From Candidatus Gastranaerophilales bacterium (GTDB taxonomy: Bacteria > Cyanobacteriota > Vampirovibrionia > Gastranaerophilales > Gastranaerophilaceae): a stretch of 35,239 bases of DNA. This document shows, piece after piece, positions 24,346 to 31,244 of this stretch (position 1 is its first letter; each line of letters opens with the position of its first letter). The stretch is from positions 1 through 35,239 of the forward strand of contig CALURU010000021.1 of NCBI GenBank assembly GCA_944323255.1, in the 5' to 3' direction. A model generated the notes under the pieces. It searched no databases. It saw only the letters and a list, made by a program, of their open reading frames with translations, and was not told the origin of the DNA. Made by a program: the position numbers and the translations under genes.

Positions 24346-24634
24346 ATGAAATTGTGAACTTTCTGTAGTTAGTTTGTTTGATGAATGAATTATAGAGTTC
24401 TAGGTATTTCTTTTTGAAGGCTGATGTATTGAAGTTGTTTCTAACTACATTAGTGAATCTGATTGTGAATGCTCCAACTTCTAACTCCTTAAGTCCTGCA
24501 TTGTCAAGAAGTTTCTTTAACTCAGCTTCTTTTTCTTCTCTGAGCTCTTTTAGCTCTTTTTCTTTAGCCTCGTAAGCTTTAATTAGTCTAATTTCTTCTT
24601 CCAAATTTAGGTTTGTGGTAATAATTTTTTGCAT
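24344..24634 (-). CDS. Phage/plasmid-type coiled-coil protein, 96 aa
   Basis: I chose ATG 24634 (MQKIITTNLNLEEEIRL), which has AAGGAG 7 nt upstream, over a longer frame to 24748. Residues 10-48 form a charged coiled coil (EKELKELREEKEAELKK). The second half has AFTIRFTNVVRNNFNTSAFK and ends in YRKFTIS, a pattern I know from unnamed phage and plasmid proteins. The function is unknown. It is the first gene of the minus-strand operon and divergent from the XRE-like gene. Confidence 0.6.
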   Translation of the reverse strand: MQKIITTNLNLEEEIRLIKAYEAKEKELKELREEKEAELKKLLDNAGLKELEVGAFTIRFTNVVRNNFNTSAFKKKYLELYNSFIKQTNYRKFTIS

Positions 24635-24666
24635 AGTTTCGCTCCTTATATTTGCTTTTGTATTAC

Positions 24667-24768
24667 TGCAAACCCGTACGCTGTTTGCAATTTCATGATG
24701 TAGCCTTTTTGCTATCTTGTCAAGTTTATGGTATAATTTCTGCAGCAAAACTTAATGTTGACAAGATA
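24667..24768. promoter_or_regulatory. Divergent control region with two inverted repeats
   Basis: Two symmetric elements are seen. TGCAAAC-n9-GTTTGCA lies at 24667-24689. TATCTTGTCAA (24713-24723) is mirrored exactly by TTGACAAGATA (24758-24768), flanking TATAAT at 24732-24737. A further TATAAT at 24785-24790 precedes the XRE-like gene. This is a phage-type switch region between two divergent transcripts; the XRE-like protein is the natural candidate binder. Confidence 0.55.
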
Positions 24769-24810
24769 AAACTAATGAATAAGCTATAATTAGAATTGGA
24801 GATAAACCGA

Positions 24811-25104
24811 ATGAGAAAAACAAAAATAAAAGTTCCTCCAAAATACAAAGTTCCAGATGAAGTAAGGAACAGGGTAAGAGGTTTCATGAATGACTTTATG
24901 AAGGAACAAAACATTACAAAATCAGCATTAGCAGAATTAATGCATGAAAAATTAGGAAGGTCTGGATGCCGTCCTAGTCTTGTCAAGAAGTTTTCAAACG
25001 CTACCTTTCAGCTTGCTGAAGTTATGGAAATTCTTGACTTATTTGACTGCGAACTTAAAATAGTTCCTAAAAATGAGATAGAGGCACCAAGCAATAAAGA
25101 TTAA
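24811..25104 (+). CDS. XRE-like small DNA-binding regulator
   Basis: The 97-residue product has a basic N-terminus, then a lambda-repressor-like fold: FMKEQNITKSALAELMHEKL (about residues 32-51), a recognition-helix region around GRSGCRPSLVKKFSNA, and LAEVMEILDLFDCELKIVPK, the usual end of short XRE-type antitoxins and regulators. ATG 24811 has GGAG 9 nt upstream; an in-frame TTG at 24796 is less likely. It is divergent from the small-gene operon, so a role as its repressor is inferred. Confidence 0.65.
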   Translation: MRKTKIKVPPKYKVPDEVRNRVRGFMNDFMKEQNITKSALAELMHEKLGRSGCRPSLVKKFSNATFQLAEVMEILDLFDCELKIVPKNEIEAPSNKD

Positions 25105-25203
25105 GACATAAACTAAACATCACATGGAAATTTTCAGCAATTTGTGAAACTTTTACCTATAATTGTAAATAAGATAATATTGAAAATCATATAGGAGATG
25201 CTC

Positions 25204-26124
25204 TTGAATTATATAGATAATATAGCTTTAACACTATTAACAAGTCTTCTAATAAAGCCAGAGATTACTTTTTATTGCTATGATAGAGAGTCTCAAGAAG
25301 AATTAAAAACTTATATTAGAAGTATAAAATTTGCTCTTGATGATATGAACATATGCGATTCAGGAATAATATATAATCTCTCAGAATGCCCGCTTGCAAT
25401 AACAATAATAAACAATAATCGAGAATCTCTTATTAATGTTCTTCGTGAATATGTGAATTTTTACAAGAGTAAAAAGTTGATTGAGCCTGGAGATATTAAT
25501 ACTTTTGAAACATTTGAACATTTGCATAATGATTTAATGCTATTGGTAAAGGATGCCAGAGTTGATATAACAAAATACAAACTAAATGATATAAAATTTG
25601 CTCCTGTTATATTGGCAAATTACTTTATTAATAATGATTTTATAGGAGAATTATTGATTGATACAGCTGAACCAGAAAATGCTCCTTACCCTATTAGAAT
25701 ATATAAGTATACTTCAAATGATAAAGATGAATGGGATGGTCTTTTTGAATACTGGCAAGAATATTTTGTTTGTCATTATGAATTAAATATGGAGTGGTAC
25801 TTAAAGAATTATAATAAAACCAAACTACACAAACCTGTAATAACCTATCCTCCACAACAACAGAGTATATATCTTCATATAGAAAAGCGTGTTAGAAATG
25901 GCGAAAAGGTAATATATGAGGATAATATAAGAAAAATTTTAGGTCTTGGATATAGTAAAAAAGATACAGACGTTTTAAACAATGCTGTTAAAGAATTAAA
26001 TGCTTGGTATAGAAAAATAAAATGTACAGATGATAAAAAAGTCAAAATTATCAAGAAGAAGAGAGGAGAGGATTATTACGAGCTTCAAAAAGCTTTCATC
26101 TTAGAATGCCAAACTAAGCCTTAG
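25204..26124 (+). CDS. Unknown element protein, about 306 aa
   Basis: Not recognised. The protein is acidic and mixed alpha/beta, rich in Asn, Tyr and Ile, with two clusters of Trp/Tyr (WDGLFEYWQEYFVCHYELN near the middle) and a basic C-terminal part (VKIIKKKRGEDYYELQKAF). The start is ambiguous. AGGAG at 25193-25197 abuts ATG 25198 with no spacing but is ideally placed for TTG 25204, so I prefer TTG. It is followed by a strong hairpin terminator and then the replication-like gene. Confidence 0.6.
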   Translation: MNYIDNIALTLLTSLLIKPEITFYCYDRESQEELKTYIRSIKFALDDMNICDSGIIYNLSECPLAITIINNNRESLINVLREYVNFYKSKKLIEPGDINTFETFEHLHNDLMLLVKDARVDITKYKLNDIKFAPVILANYFINNDFIGELLIDTAEPENAPYPIRIYKYTSNDKDEWDGLFEYWQEYFVCHYELNMEWYLKNYNKTKLHKPVITYPPQQQSIYLHIEKRVRNGEKVIYEDNIRKILGLGYSKKDTDVLNNAVKELNAWYRKIKCTDDKKVKIIKKKRGEDYYELQKAFILECQTKP

Positions 26125-26152
26125 TTTCAAGTTTAAAATGTTACATGACTTT

Positions 26153-26193
26153 ACAGAAAGAGCTGTTGTTTAGATAACGACAGTTCTTTCTGT
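26153..26193 (+). terminator. Long stem-loop, probable terminator
   Basis: A 17-bp stem with two G-U pairs (ACAGAAAGAGCTGTTGT with ACGACAGTTCTTTCTGT), a 7-nt loop and a short TTTT run. It separates the 306-residue gene from the 514-residue gene. Confidence 0.65.
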
Positions 26194-26280
26194 TTTGTGA
26201 AAATAAGGAAGCATTTTTCCCCTTAGTTCCTTAGATTTAAGGTGATTTTATTTTTATAGGAACCCAAAAAGAGGAAATAA

Positions 26281-27825
26281 ATGTCAAAGAATAATAATAC
26301 AAAAAATGAATCAATTAATATATTGAATGATATATCTAGCACTGGTGATACAAAGACAAATGATTTTGACTTGATTGCTGATAAGTTACCAGCTCTAAGT
26401 ACTATTAGAACACAAATCAGAAGTGCAAATAATCTTATTAAGGCAGGACATACTTTATCTCAAAGAATAGAGTTTGACCGTCTCAAAATTGCTTTAAACT
26501 TAATTCAATTTGGAGAAACTGTTGGATTTGAAAATCTAAAAATGGAAGATGTTGAAAATCCTAAAGACCCACCGTCATACACACAAGACCAGCAGCTTAA
26601 ATGGGATTTATTACATGATGCATTGTATGCAATGGATGAAATACAGAGTAGCACTCAAAAACAAGATAATACCAATGATTGTTTTGATGAAATTGATGTA
26701 TTTATACCTAATGAATTTAAATCGGATATTGAACCTGAGCCTTATAAAGAGCCTATAAAAGAAGAAACAACTACTTCTAGTGCCAATATACCCAATGGAA
26801 TTGTTGATATCTTAAAAGACAAAACTGTAAAAAAACGTATCAGATATGAAAACTTTAAAAGCACTATTGGCATGTTAAATATGTATATCAGTAATGGTTA
26901 TTTTGTGGTTGATTTATCAGGTAAATGGATGCATAGCAAAAGTGTTCTTGGAAGTCTTAATAAAGATAATATAAGGGAAGCATTGCAAAAAGTTCTTAAC
27001 TTACAAGTTGTTAGTTTTAATCTTGATAAATTTATAAAGCACGCACAAGTATTTGTGTGTGATGTATGTCTTGATTTAGCACTAGATTCCAAGCAACAGG
27101 TTGAGAGATATATTGATGGATTAAGCTCATTCTTCCCAATTTCAACAAATAGATTCAATATAGCAAAATATAAAAGACATGGTTTAATGCTAAAACCTAA
27201 AGCTCAAAATGGAGGTTTTTCTCTAATTGTCTACTCTAAAGGGGAAGAACTTGATTGTAGTGTTAAAAGAAGTTCGAAAGCAACTAGATACACAATTGGT
27301 ATTGGTGCAGAAGGTGAAAAACTAGCCCAAAGAACATTAAGATTTGAAGCAAAATTCTATAAGTTAAAAGATGCAAGAAAATATCTTGGGATAAGCAAAG
27401 ATGAGAATTGTGTACTTTCTTTAAATGAAGTATTGAACAGTAAAACTCCTACTATATTACTGATGTTTGAACTGTTTTCAGGTCAAGCCAATGTACTTTT
27501 AGAACATCTTGAATGGCTACATGATTTAGTAATAAAACCAGATGAATTAACACTTAAAGAAATATTTCTTGCAGAACGATTTATTCAAATCTTAAAAGAA
27601 AACAATTTTGATTTAGCAATTGTTCGTAGTCATATTAAAACGGAATATATTAACGTTAGTGATACAGAATTAGAAGAATTTAATCGATTATCCAACCAAA
27701 AAAGAAATGTTTTAAATTTTCTTGTCTATAGAAAACCCAAATCTATAACAATAATGTTAGATATTCTTAATAGAATACAACGTTATTATCAAATAGTAAC
27801 GGAAAAAGAAGGTGCAAATGGCTAA
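26281..27825 (+). CDS. Possible phage/plasmid replication initiator, 514 aa
   Basis: The N-terminal 180 residues are low-complexity and acidic. From about residue 185 an ordered domain follows, with FVVDLSGKWMHSKSVLG, a VFVCDVCLDL strand, a repeated IVYSKGEEL-type strand and LRFEAKFYKLKDARKYLGI (about 360-378). This order resembles gene II/X-type replication proteins of filamentous phages and small elements. I see no clear rolling-circle Tyr motif, so the call is tentative. It heads an overlapping gene chain: this gene, the 63-residue gene and the serine recombinase. Confidence 0.4.
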   Translation: MSKNNNTKNESINILNDISSTGDTKTNDFDLIADKLPALSTIRTQIRSANNLIKAGHTLSQRIEFDRLKIALNLIQFGETVGFENLKMEDVENPKDPPSYTQDQQLKWDLLHDALYAMDEIQSSTQKQDNTNDCFDEIDVFIPNEFKSDIEPEPYKEPIKEETTTSSANIPNGIVDILKDKTVKKRIRYENFKSTIGMLNMYISNGYFVVDLSGKWMHSKSVLGSLNKDNIREALQKVLNLQVVSFNLDKFIKHAQVFVCDVCLDLALDSKQQVERYIDGLSSFFPISTNRFNIAKYKRHGLMLKPKAQNGGFSLIVYSKGEELDCSVKRSSKATRYTIGIGAEGEKLAQRTLRFEAKFYKLKDARKYLGISKDENCVLSLNEVLNSKTPTILLMFELFSGQANVLLEHLEWLHDLVIKPDELTLKEIFLAERFIQILKENNFDLAIVRSHIKTEYINVSDTELEEFNRLSNQKRNVLNFLVYRKPKSITIMLDILNRIQRYYQIVTEKEGANG

Positions 27826-28009
27826 GAAAATCACTATTGATTTTGTACCTAATAATGAGACCGTTAATGTTGCCGTGGATAGTGCCTTATTAACACAGTT
27901 AATGGTTACAATAACACAAATTGGTATCAGAATTGATAACCATAAAAGTAATAATGATATAATAGTAAAGGAGAAAGAAAATGGCGAAAAATCTCAACAA
28001 CAAAGGTAG
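27818..28009 (+). CDS. Small protein overlapping the recombinase start, 63 aa
   Basis: ATG 27818, with AAGGTG upstream, begins 8 nt before the end of the 514-residue gene; its stop lies 29 nt inside the serine recombinase gene. The product (MAKKITIDFVPNNETVNVAV, then a polar, charged C-terminus) is not recognised. Its position directly before a serine recombinase is where a recombination directionality factor or regulator could be encoded, but nothing in its sequence proves that. Confidence 0.6.
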   Translation: MAKKITIDFVPNNETVNVAVDSALLTQLMVTITQIGIRIDNHKSNNDIIVKEKENGEKSQQQR

Positions 28010-29678
28010 AAAAATTGTAGTAGGATACGGTAGAGTAAGTTCTGCTGAACAGGCTAGTAGCGGACTTAGCCTTGATATGCAACGTGAACAATGCGAACTT
28101 AAAGCGAAGAAAAGTGGTTGCGAATTTGTTTATTTTGAAGACCGAGGTAAAACCGGGTCTAATATGAATCGTAAAGGCATAAGGGACATGCTTCGATATA
28201 TAAAAGAACATCGTAACGAAGTAGCATATGTTGTTGTTTGGAAACTAGATAGACTCTCTCGGTGTCAAGAGGATTTCTTTGCTGACATTCTAAGACCAAT
28301 TAAAAAATATAATTGTACAATTGCCAGTATCATGGAAAATTTTGATGATATTAGAAAAGAAAGAAAAGTTCTTCTGGGTGTATATATAGGTCAAACAGAA
28401 GATGAACTGGATAATATCAAAGATAGAACGAGTTCTGTTTTAAGTTCTAGAGCCAAGAATGGTTATCAGCTGGGGAAAGCTCCTGTTGGATACTTGAATG
28501 CTCGTGATGAGCACAGGCATGGAATTATAATCCCTGACCCAGAGAAGAAAGATTACATTAAACATTGTTTTGAGTTGTATGCAACGGGATTATTCTCCTA
28601 TGATAGGGTTGGTAAAGAGCTTGCAAAGTATGGATTTGTTGACGGTAATGGTAGACCATACCCCAAAAAACGTATTGAAGACATTTTAAAAAGTCCTGTT
28701 TATATTGGTAAAGTTGTTCATAAAGGTGAAGTTTATGACGGTAAGCATGAAGCGATAATATCGGATGAGTTATTTTATAGGGTTCAATTACTCTTAAAAG
28801 GTTCTGAGAGTAAGAGTCCTAAGGGTATGGTTTATAACTATTCAAATTTTATTAAGTGTGCTAAGTGCGGTTACAATATGGTTGGAATAACCAAAAGAGG
28901 GGCTCATAATAGTGGAACTTACGTGTATTATCATTGCTCCAACTACACAAAAGCCCATAAGAAAGAGAAAAACATTAATGAAAATTTGATTGATGAAGCC
29001 ATTCAAGAGGTAATTGAAAGCTTTGATATTACCGAAAAGGAAATTAAAGTTATCAAGAAAGAAATATTCAACGCCATCGACGATTTAAAGAAATATGAGC
29101 ATAAGTCCATAGAGGAACTTAGAAAGCAATATGATGAAGTTGTAGATAGCATTACATCGCATCTAATTCAGAAGAATAATGATATTAGCGATATTACCAG
29201 AGGTGAAATTCTACGCAAATTAGAAGCTAAGAAGGAAAGTATTGCTAGAAATATAGCATACCTAGCAGAGAACTCCAAAGATACAACTAAACGTATCAGC
29301 ATTTTAATAGACTTTGCTAATCGTATTCCTGAACTTTATCTTAAAGCAACACTGGATGAAAAACGTTTGATATTAAATACTATTACGGAAAGCATTACTT
29401 ACGATGAAGATACTAACAAATTAACAGTGAAATTGAGACCTGTATTTGAACATTTGAGGCAATTAAAACTTGCTAAAAAACAAGAATTTTCAGCAGACAT
29501 TGAAACCTTGAGTGGAACCCTTGAAACACGCTCAGAGCAAGCTAAACAAGCCCTCAAAAATAGTGCTTTGAATTTAACCAAAATAACAGTAATTGGAACC
29601 CGCAAAAGCCGCTTGAATACTAAAATAGAGCCCCATAATAAAGGCTCTAAAAAGTTAAATGTCGATGGCGGGACTTGA
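27981..29678 (+). CDS. Large serine recombinase; C-terminus set by integration state
   Basis: Site-specific integrase of the large serine recombinase family. Catalytic Ser20 lies in YGRVSSAEQ, with WKLDRLSR at 87-94 as the conserved Arg cluster. The recombinase domain spans about 160-275. A zinc ribbon has Cys293, Cys296 and Cys319 (CAKCGYNM and YYHC), a coiled coil lies at about 355-425, and a C-terminal tail follows. AAGGAG precedes ATG 27981. Its last five codons (VDGGT) and stop are read antisense through the 3' end of tRNA-Leu. In the circular form the frame would continue from Asn560 into the 47 codons at 11667-11810. It is the likely driver of the 18-kb element. Confidence 0.95.
   Translation: MAKNLNNKGRKIVVGYGRVSSAEQASSGLSLDMQREQCELKAKKSGCEFVYFEDRGKTGSNMNRKGIRDMLRYIKEHRNEVAYVVVWKLDRLSRCQEDFFADILRPIKKYNCTIASIMENFDDIRKERKVLLGVYIGQTEDELDNIKDRTSSVLSSRAKNGYQLGKAPVGYLNARDEHRHGIIIPDPEKKDYIKHCFELYATGLFSYDRVGKELAKYGFVDGNGRPYPKKRIEDILKSPVYIGKVVHKGEVYDGKHEAIISDELFYRVQLLLKGSESKSPKGMVYNYSNFIKCAKCGYNMVGITKRGAHNSGTYVYYHCSNYTKAHKKEKNINENLIDEAIQEVIESFDITEKEIKVIKKEIFNAIDDLKKYEHKSIEELRKQYDEVVDSITSHLIQKNNDISDITRGEILRKLEAKKESIARNIAYLAENSKDTTKRISILIDFANRIPELYLKATLDEKRLILNTITESITYDEDTNKLTVKLRPVFEHLRQLKLAKKQEFSADIETLSGTLETRSEQAKQALKNSALNLTKITVIGTRKSRLNTKIEPHNKGSKKLNVDGGT
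29626..29649 (-). terminator. Replacement terminator for tRNA-Leu inside the recombinase gene
   Basis: On the minus strand TAGAGCC pairs with GGCTCTA and is followed by TTTT, 11 nt after the tRNA 3' end. Integration displaced the original tRNA terminator (11636-11661), and the element appears to supply this one within its own coding sequence. Confidence 0.55.
29660..29666. repeat. attR core TGTCGAT
   Basis: Second copy of the core. On its left is the recombinase coding sequence (AAGTTAAA). On its right is GGCGGGACTTGAACC of tRNA-Leu. The core covers discriminator A73 and most of the acceptor 3' strand. Confidence 0.75.
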
Positions 29679-29741
29679 ACCCGCAAGGATCTCTCCACAC
29701 GCCCCTCAAACGTGCGCGTATACCGATTCCGCCACATCGAC
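29660..29741 (-). tRNA. tRNA-Leu(GAG), integration target
   Basis: On the minus strand: acceptor GTCGATG/CATCGAC with discriminator A, D-arm GCGGAATCGGTATACGC, anticodon stem CACGT/GCGTG around TTGAGGG (anticodon GAG), a long variable arm and T-arm GCGGGTTCAAGTCCCGC. The length is 82 nt. CCA is not encoded in the present state (TTT follows). The reconstructed pre-integration gene would encode CCA. Confidence 0.95.
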
Positions 29742-29917
29742 ATGATTTTTGTATTTAATTTTCAATTGCCTTGTGGCGGACTCGGTAACTTCTTGTATAC
29801 GGCTCGGGCGAAGGCTTACGCCTTCTAACTCGCCTGCCTCCTTCCAAAACTTGACATTTAGTCAACTTTTGGTGGAGTCCTTGCCACATCGACATGATTT
29901 TTGTATTTGATTTTCAA
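29731..29917 (-). repeat. Duplicated tRNA-Leu 5' flank around a hairpin-rich insert
   Basis: A 35-nt segment (29731-29765) covering the first 11 nt of the tRNA and its 5' flank recurs at 29883-29917 with one difference. The 117 bp between them contain hairpins GAAGGC-TTAC-GCCTTC and CCAAAACTTGAC-ATTTA-GTCAACTTTTGG (one mismatch). They are closed by an outer inverted repeat TGTGGC-GGACTC with GAGTCC-TT-GCCACA. Confidence 0.75.
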
Positions 29918-29938
29918 AGCGCACCCTGCGCAAAATCT

Positions 29939-29967
29939 ATATTATCACAAAAAAAATTTTGTTACAA
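29939..29967 (-). promoter_or_regulatory. Probable promoter of tRNA-Leu
   Basis: On the minus strand, -35 TTGTAA (29962-29967), a 17-bp spacer and -10 TAATAT (29939-29944). It lies upstream of the outer copy of the duplicated flank, so the precursor would carry a leader of about 190 nt including the hairpin-rich insert. Confidence 0.45.
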
Positions 29968-29981
29968 ATTTTATATTTTTA

Positions 29982-30010
29982 TTGACATAAAACTTCCTCT
30001 GTTTGAAAAT
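29982..30010 (+). promoter_or_regulatory. Promoter of the 76-residue gene and dut
   Basis: Consensus -35 TTGACA (29982-29987), a 17-bp spacer and a weak -10 GAAAAT (30005-30010). Confidence 0.45.
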
Positions 30011-30036
30011 AAAACCATAGAAAGAAGGTAAGTAAT

Positions 30037-30267
30037 ATGAATATATCATCTGTTTCACTCGGAGAAAATAACTCTCAAAGAAGAAATATGTTTATTAAAT
30101 ATTCTAATAGCTTCATGTCTATGATGAATGGTAACAACAATGCTATCGAAAAAGCTCAAAAAGCTAACCCCGTTAATGATAAAAAATTAGACAAATCTAT
30201 GGGAATAGAAACACTAACTATTTTCCCTAAACAAGTTATAGACGGTAAAACAATTATTACAGCCTAG
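30037..30267 (+). CDS. Small hypothetical protein, 76 aa
   Basis: Asn/Met/Ser-rich N-terminal half (YSNSFMSMMNGNNN), basic centre and a beta-like end (TLTIFPKQVIDGKTIITA). AAGGTAAG precedes the ATG. No family is recognised and there is no membrane segment. It ends 17 nt before dut and probably shares its transcript. Confidence 0.6.
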   Translation: MNISSVSLGENNSQRRNMFIKYSNSFMSMMNGNNNAIEKAQKANPVNDKKLDKSMGIETLTIFPKQVIDGKTIITA

Positions 30268-30284
30268 ATTTTTTAAGGAGAAGT

Positions 30285-30722
30285 ATGATACTAAAAATAT
30301 TTAGAATGCCGCACAACAGGTTTGTACCGGAATACAAGACCGAAGGTGCTGCCGGTATGGATTTATGTGCCGCTATTGATGAAGAGATTACGCTTCAACC
30401 GCTTGAAAGAAAATTAATTCCTACAGGACTAAAGATTGAGCTTGAACATGGATATGAGGCTCAAATTAGACCTCGTTCGGGCTTATCAATCAAGCACGGC
30501 ATCAGTCTCATTAATTGTGTCGGTACAATCGATGAGGACTACAGAGGTGAAGTCTGCATTCCGGTTGTAAACCTTTCTAATGAACCGTACACTATTAAAC
30601 CGGATGAACGCATTGCGCAAATGATTATTGCTAAATATGAACAAGCAAAAATAGAAGTTGTAACAGAACTTTCTGAAACCGCACGTGGTGCCGGCGGATT
30701 CGGTTCAACAGGTAAAGTATAG
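30285..30722 (+). CDS. dut: dUTP diphosphatase
   Basis: Hydrolyses dUTP to dUMP and pyrophosphate, keeping uracil out of DNA and feeding dTMP synthesis; a homotrimer. All five family motifs are present in the 145-residue product: AAGMDLCAA (motif 1), RPRSGLSIKHGI (2), GTIDEDYRGE (3), ERIAQMII (4) and RGAGGFGSTG (5). AAGGAG ribosome binding site. It is normal length and housekeeping, marking the return to the chromosome after the element. Confidence 0.96.
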   Translation: MILKIFRMPHNRFVPEYKTEGAAGMDLCAAIDEEITLQPLERKLIPTGLKIELEHGYEAQIRPRSGLSIKHGISLINCVGTIDEDYRGEVCIPVVNLSNEPYTIKPDERIAQMIIAKYEQAKIEVVTELSETARGAGGFGSTGKV

Positions 30723-30799
30723 CGAACGTAGGTCAGGATCTTTATCCTTATTCATCAATAATCATTATGTAGTTTTGTTTCAATATTTTCCCAAAAAGC

Positions 30800-30828
30800 T
30801 TGACGCTAATTGAAAAAAAGTATAGAAT
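30800..30828 (+). promoter_or_regulatory. Promoter of the zinc-ribbon gene with a repeated 10-mer
   Basis: -35 TTGACG (30800-30805), a 17-bp spacer and -10 TAGAAT (30823-30828). TGACGCTAAT overlaps the -35 (30801-30810) and recurs at the transcription start (30836-30845), which suggests a two-site operator. Confidence 0.55.
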
Positions 30829-30881
30829 GAGTGCATGACGCTAATCACGTCTGGGTTATTAAATATTTAGGAGATCAAGTC

Positions 30882-31187
30882 ATGTACCAAGATGAAACGC
30901 TTATTTGTGAAGATTGTGGCGCTGAATTCGTTTTTACTGCCGGAGAACAAGAGTTCTATGCAGAAAAAGGATTAACAAATAAGCCAAAAAGATGCGCAAA
31001 CTGCAGAAAAATAAAAAAACAAATGCACAGAGGAAAGAAAAAAATGCACGATGCTATTTGCGCTAAATGCGGAAAACAAACACAAGTGCCTTTTAATCCT
31101 ACACAAGGAAGAGATGTCCTTTGCAAAGAGTGTTTTGATGCTGAAAAAGCTGCCGCAGCACAATCTACAGAAGTTGCAGCTTCTTAA
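30882..31187 (+). CDS. Zinc-ribbon (CxxC-x17-CxxC type) protein
   Basis: The 101-residue product has four CxxC pairs: CEDC and CANC in the N-terminal half, CAKC and CKEC in the second. This is two zinc ribbons with a basic linker (KIKKQMHRGKKKMH) between them and an Ala-rich end. Such proteins are annotated as zinc-ribbon domain proteins, probably nucleic-acid binding. ATG 30882 has AGGAGA upstream; an in-frame GTG at 30831 lies near the predicted transcription start and is unlikely. Confidence 0.8.
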   Translation: MYQDETLICEDCGAEFVFTAGEQEFYAEKGLTNKPKRCANCRKIKKQMHRGKKKMHDAICAKCGKQTQVPFNPTQGRDVLCKECFDAEKAAAAQSTEVAAS

Positions 31188-31206
31188 TAAAGGTCTTATT
31201 AATTAT

Positions 31207-31244
31207 AAAAAGAGCGGTTGAATTATTTCAACTGCTCTTTTTTT
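31207..31244. terminator. Bidirectional terminator
   Basis: AAAAAGAGC-G-GTTGAA, loop TTAT, TTCAAC-T-GCTCTTTTTTT. It overlaps the end of the convergent nagZ gene. Confidence 0.88.

Larger units (their letters stand above)
11666..29666. mobile_element. About 18.0-kb serine-recombinase element in tRNA-Leu(GAG)
   Basis: Three independent facts set the boundaries. First, a shared TGTCGAT core lies at 11666-11672 and 29660-29666. Second, joining the outer flanks rebuilds a complete tRNA-Leu 3' end: T-arm, acceptor CATCGAC, discriminator A, CCA and then a terminator. Third, joining the inner flanks prolongs the recombinase at 27981 in frame by 47 residues into a tail with a homologue elsewhere in the window. 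Cargo: AbiH, a type I restriction-modification system with Fic, a tyrosine recombinase, small regulatory and phage-like genes and a possible replication gene. No conjugation, capsid or packaging gene is recognised, so it is an integrative/mobilisable defence island or satellite rather than a full phage or ICE. Confidence 0.82.

Noticed and set aside
24344..24748. Longer 134-codon start for the 96-residue gene
   Set aside because: It overlaps the inverted-repeat control region and lacks a ribosome binding site; ATG 24634 has AAGGAG.
27818..28009. Calling the 63-residue protein a recombination directionality factor
   Set aside because: Position is suggestive, but no sequence feature supports it.
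29399..29743. Minus-strand open frame over tRNA-Leu and the recombinase end
   Set aside because: Shadow of the tRNA and of the recombinase gene on the other strand.
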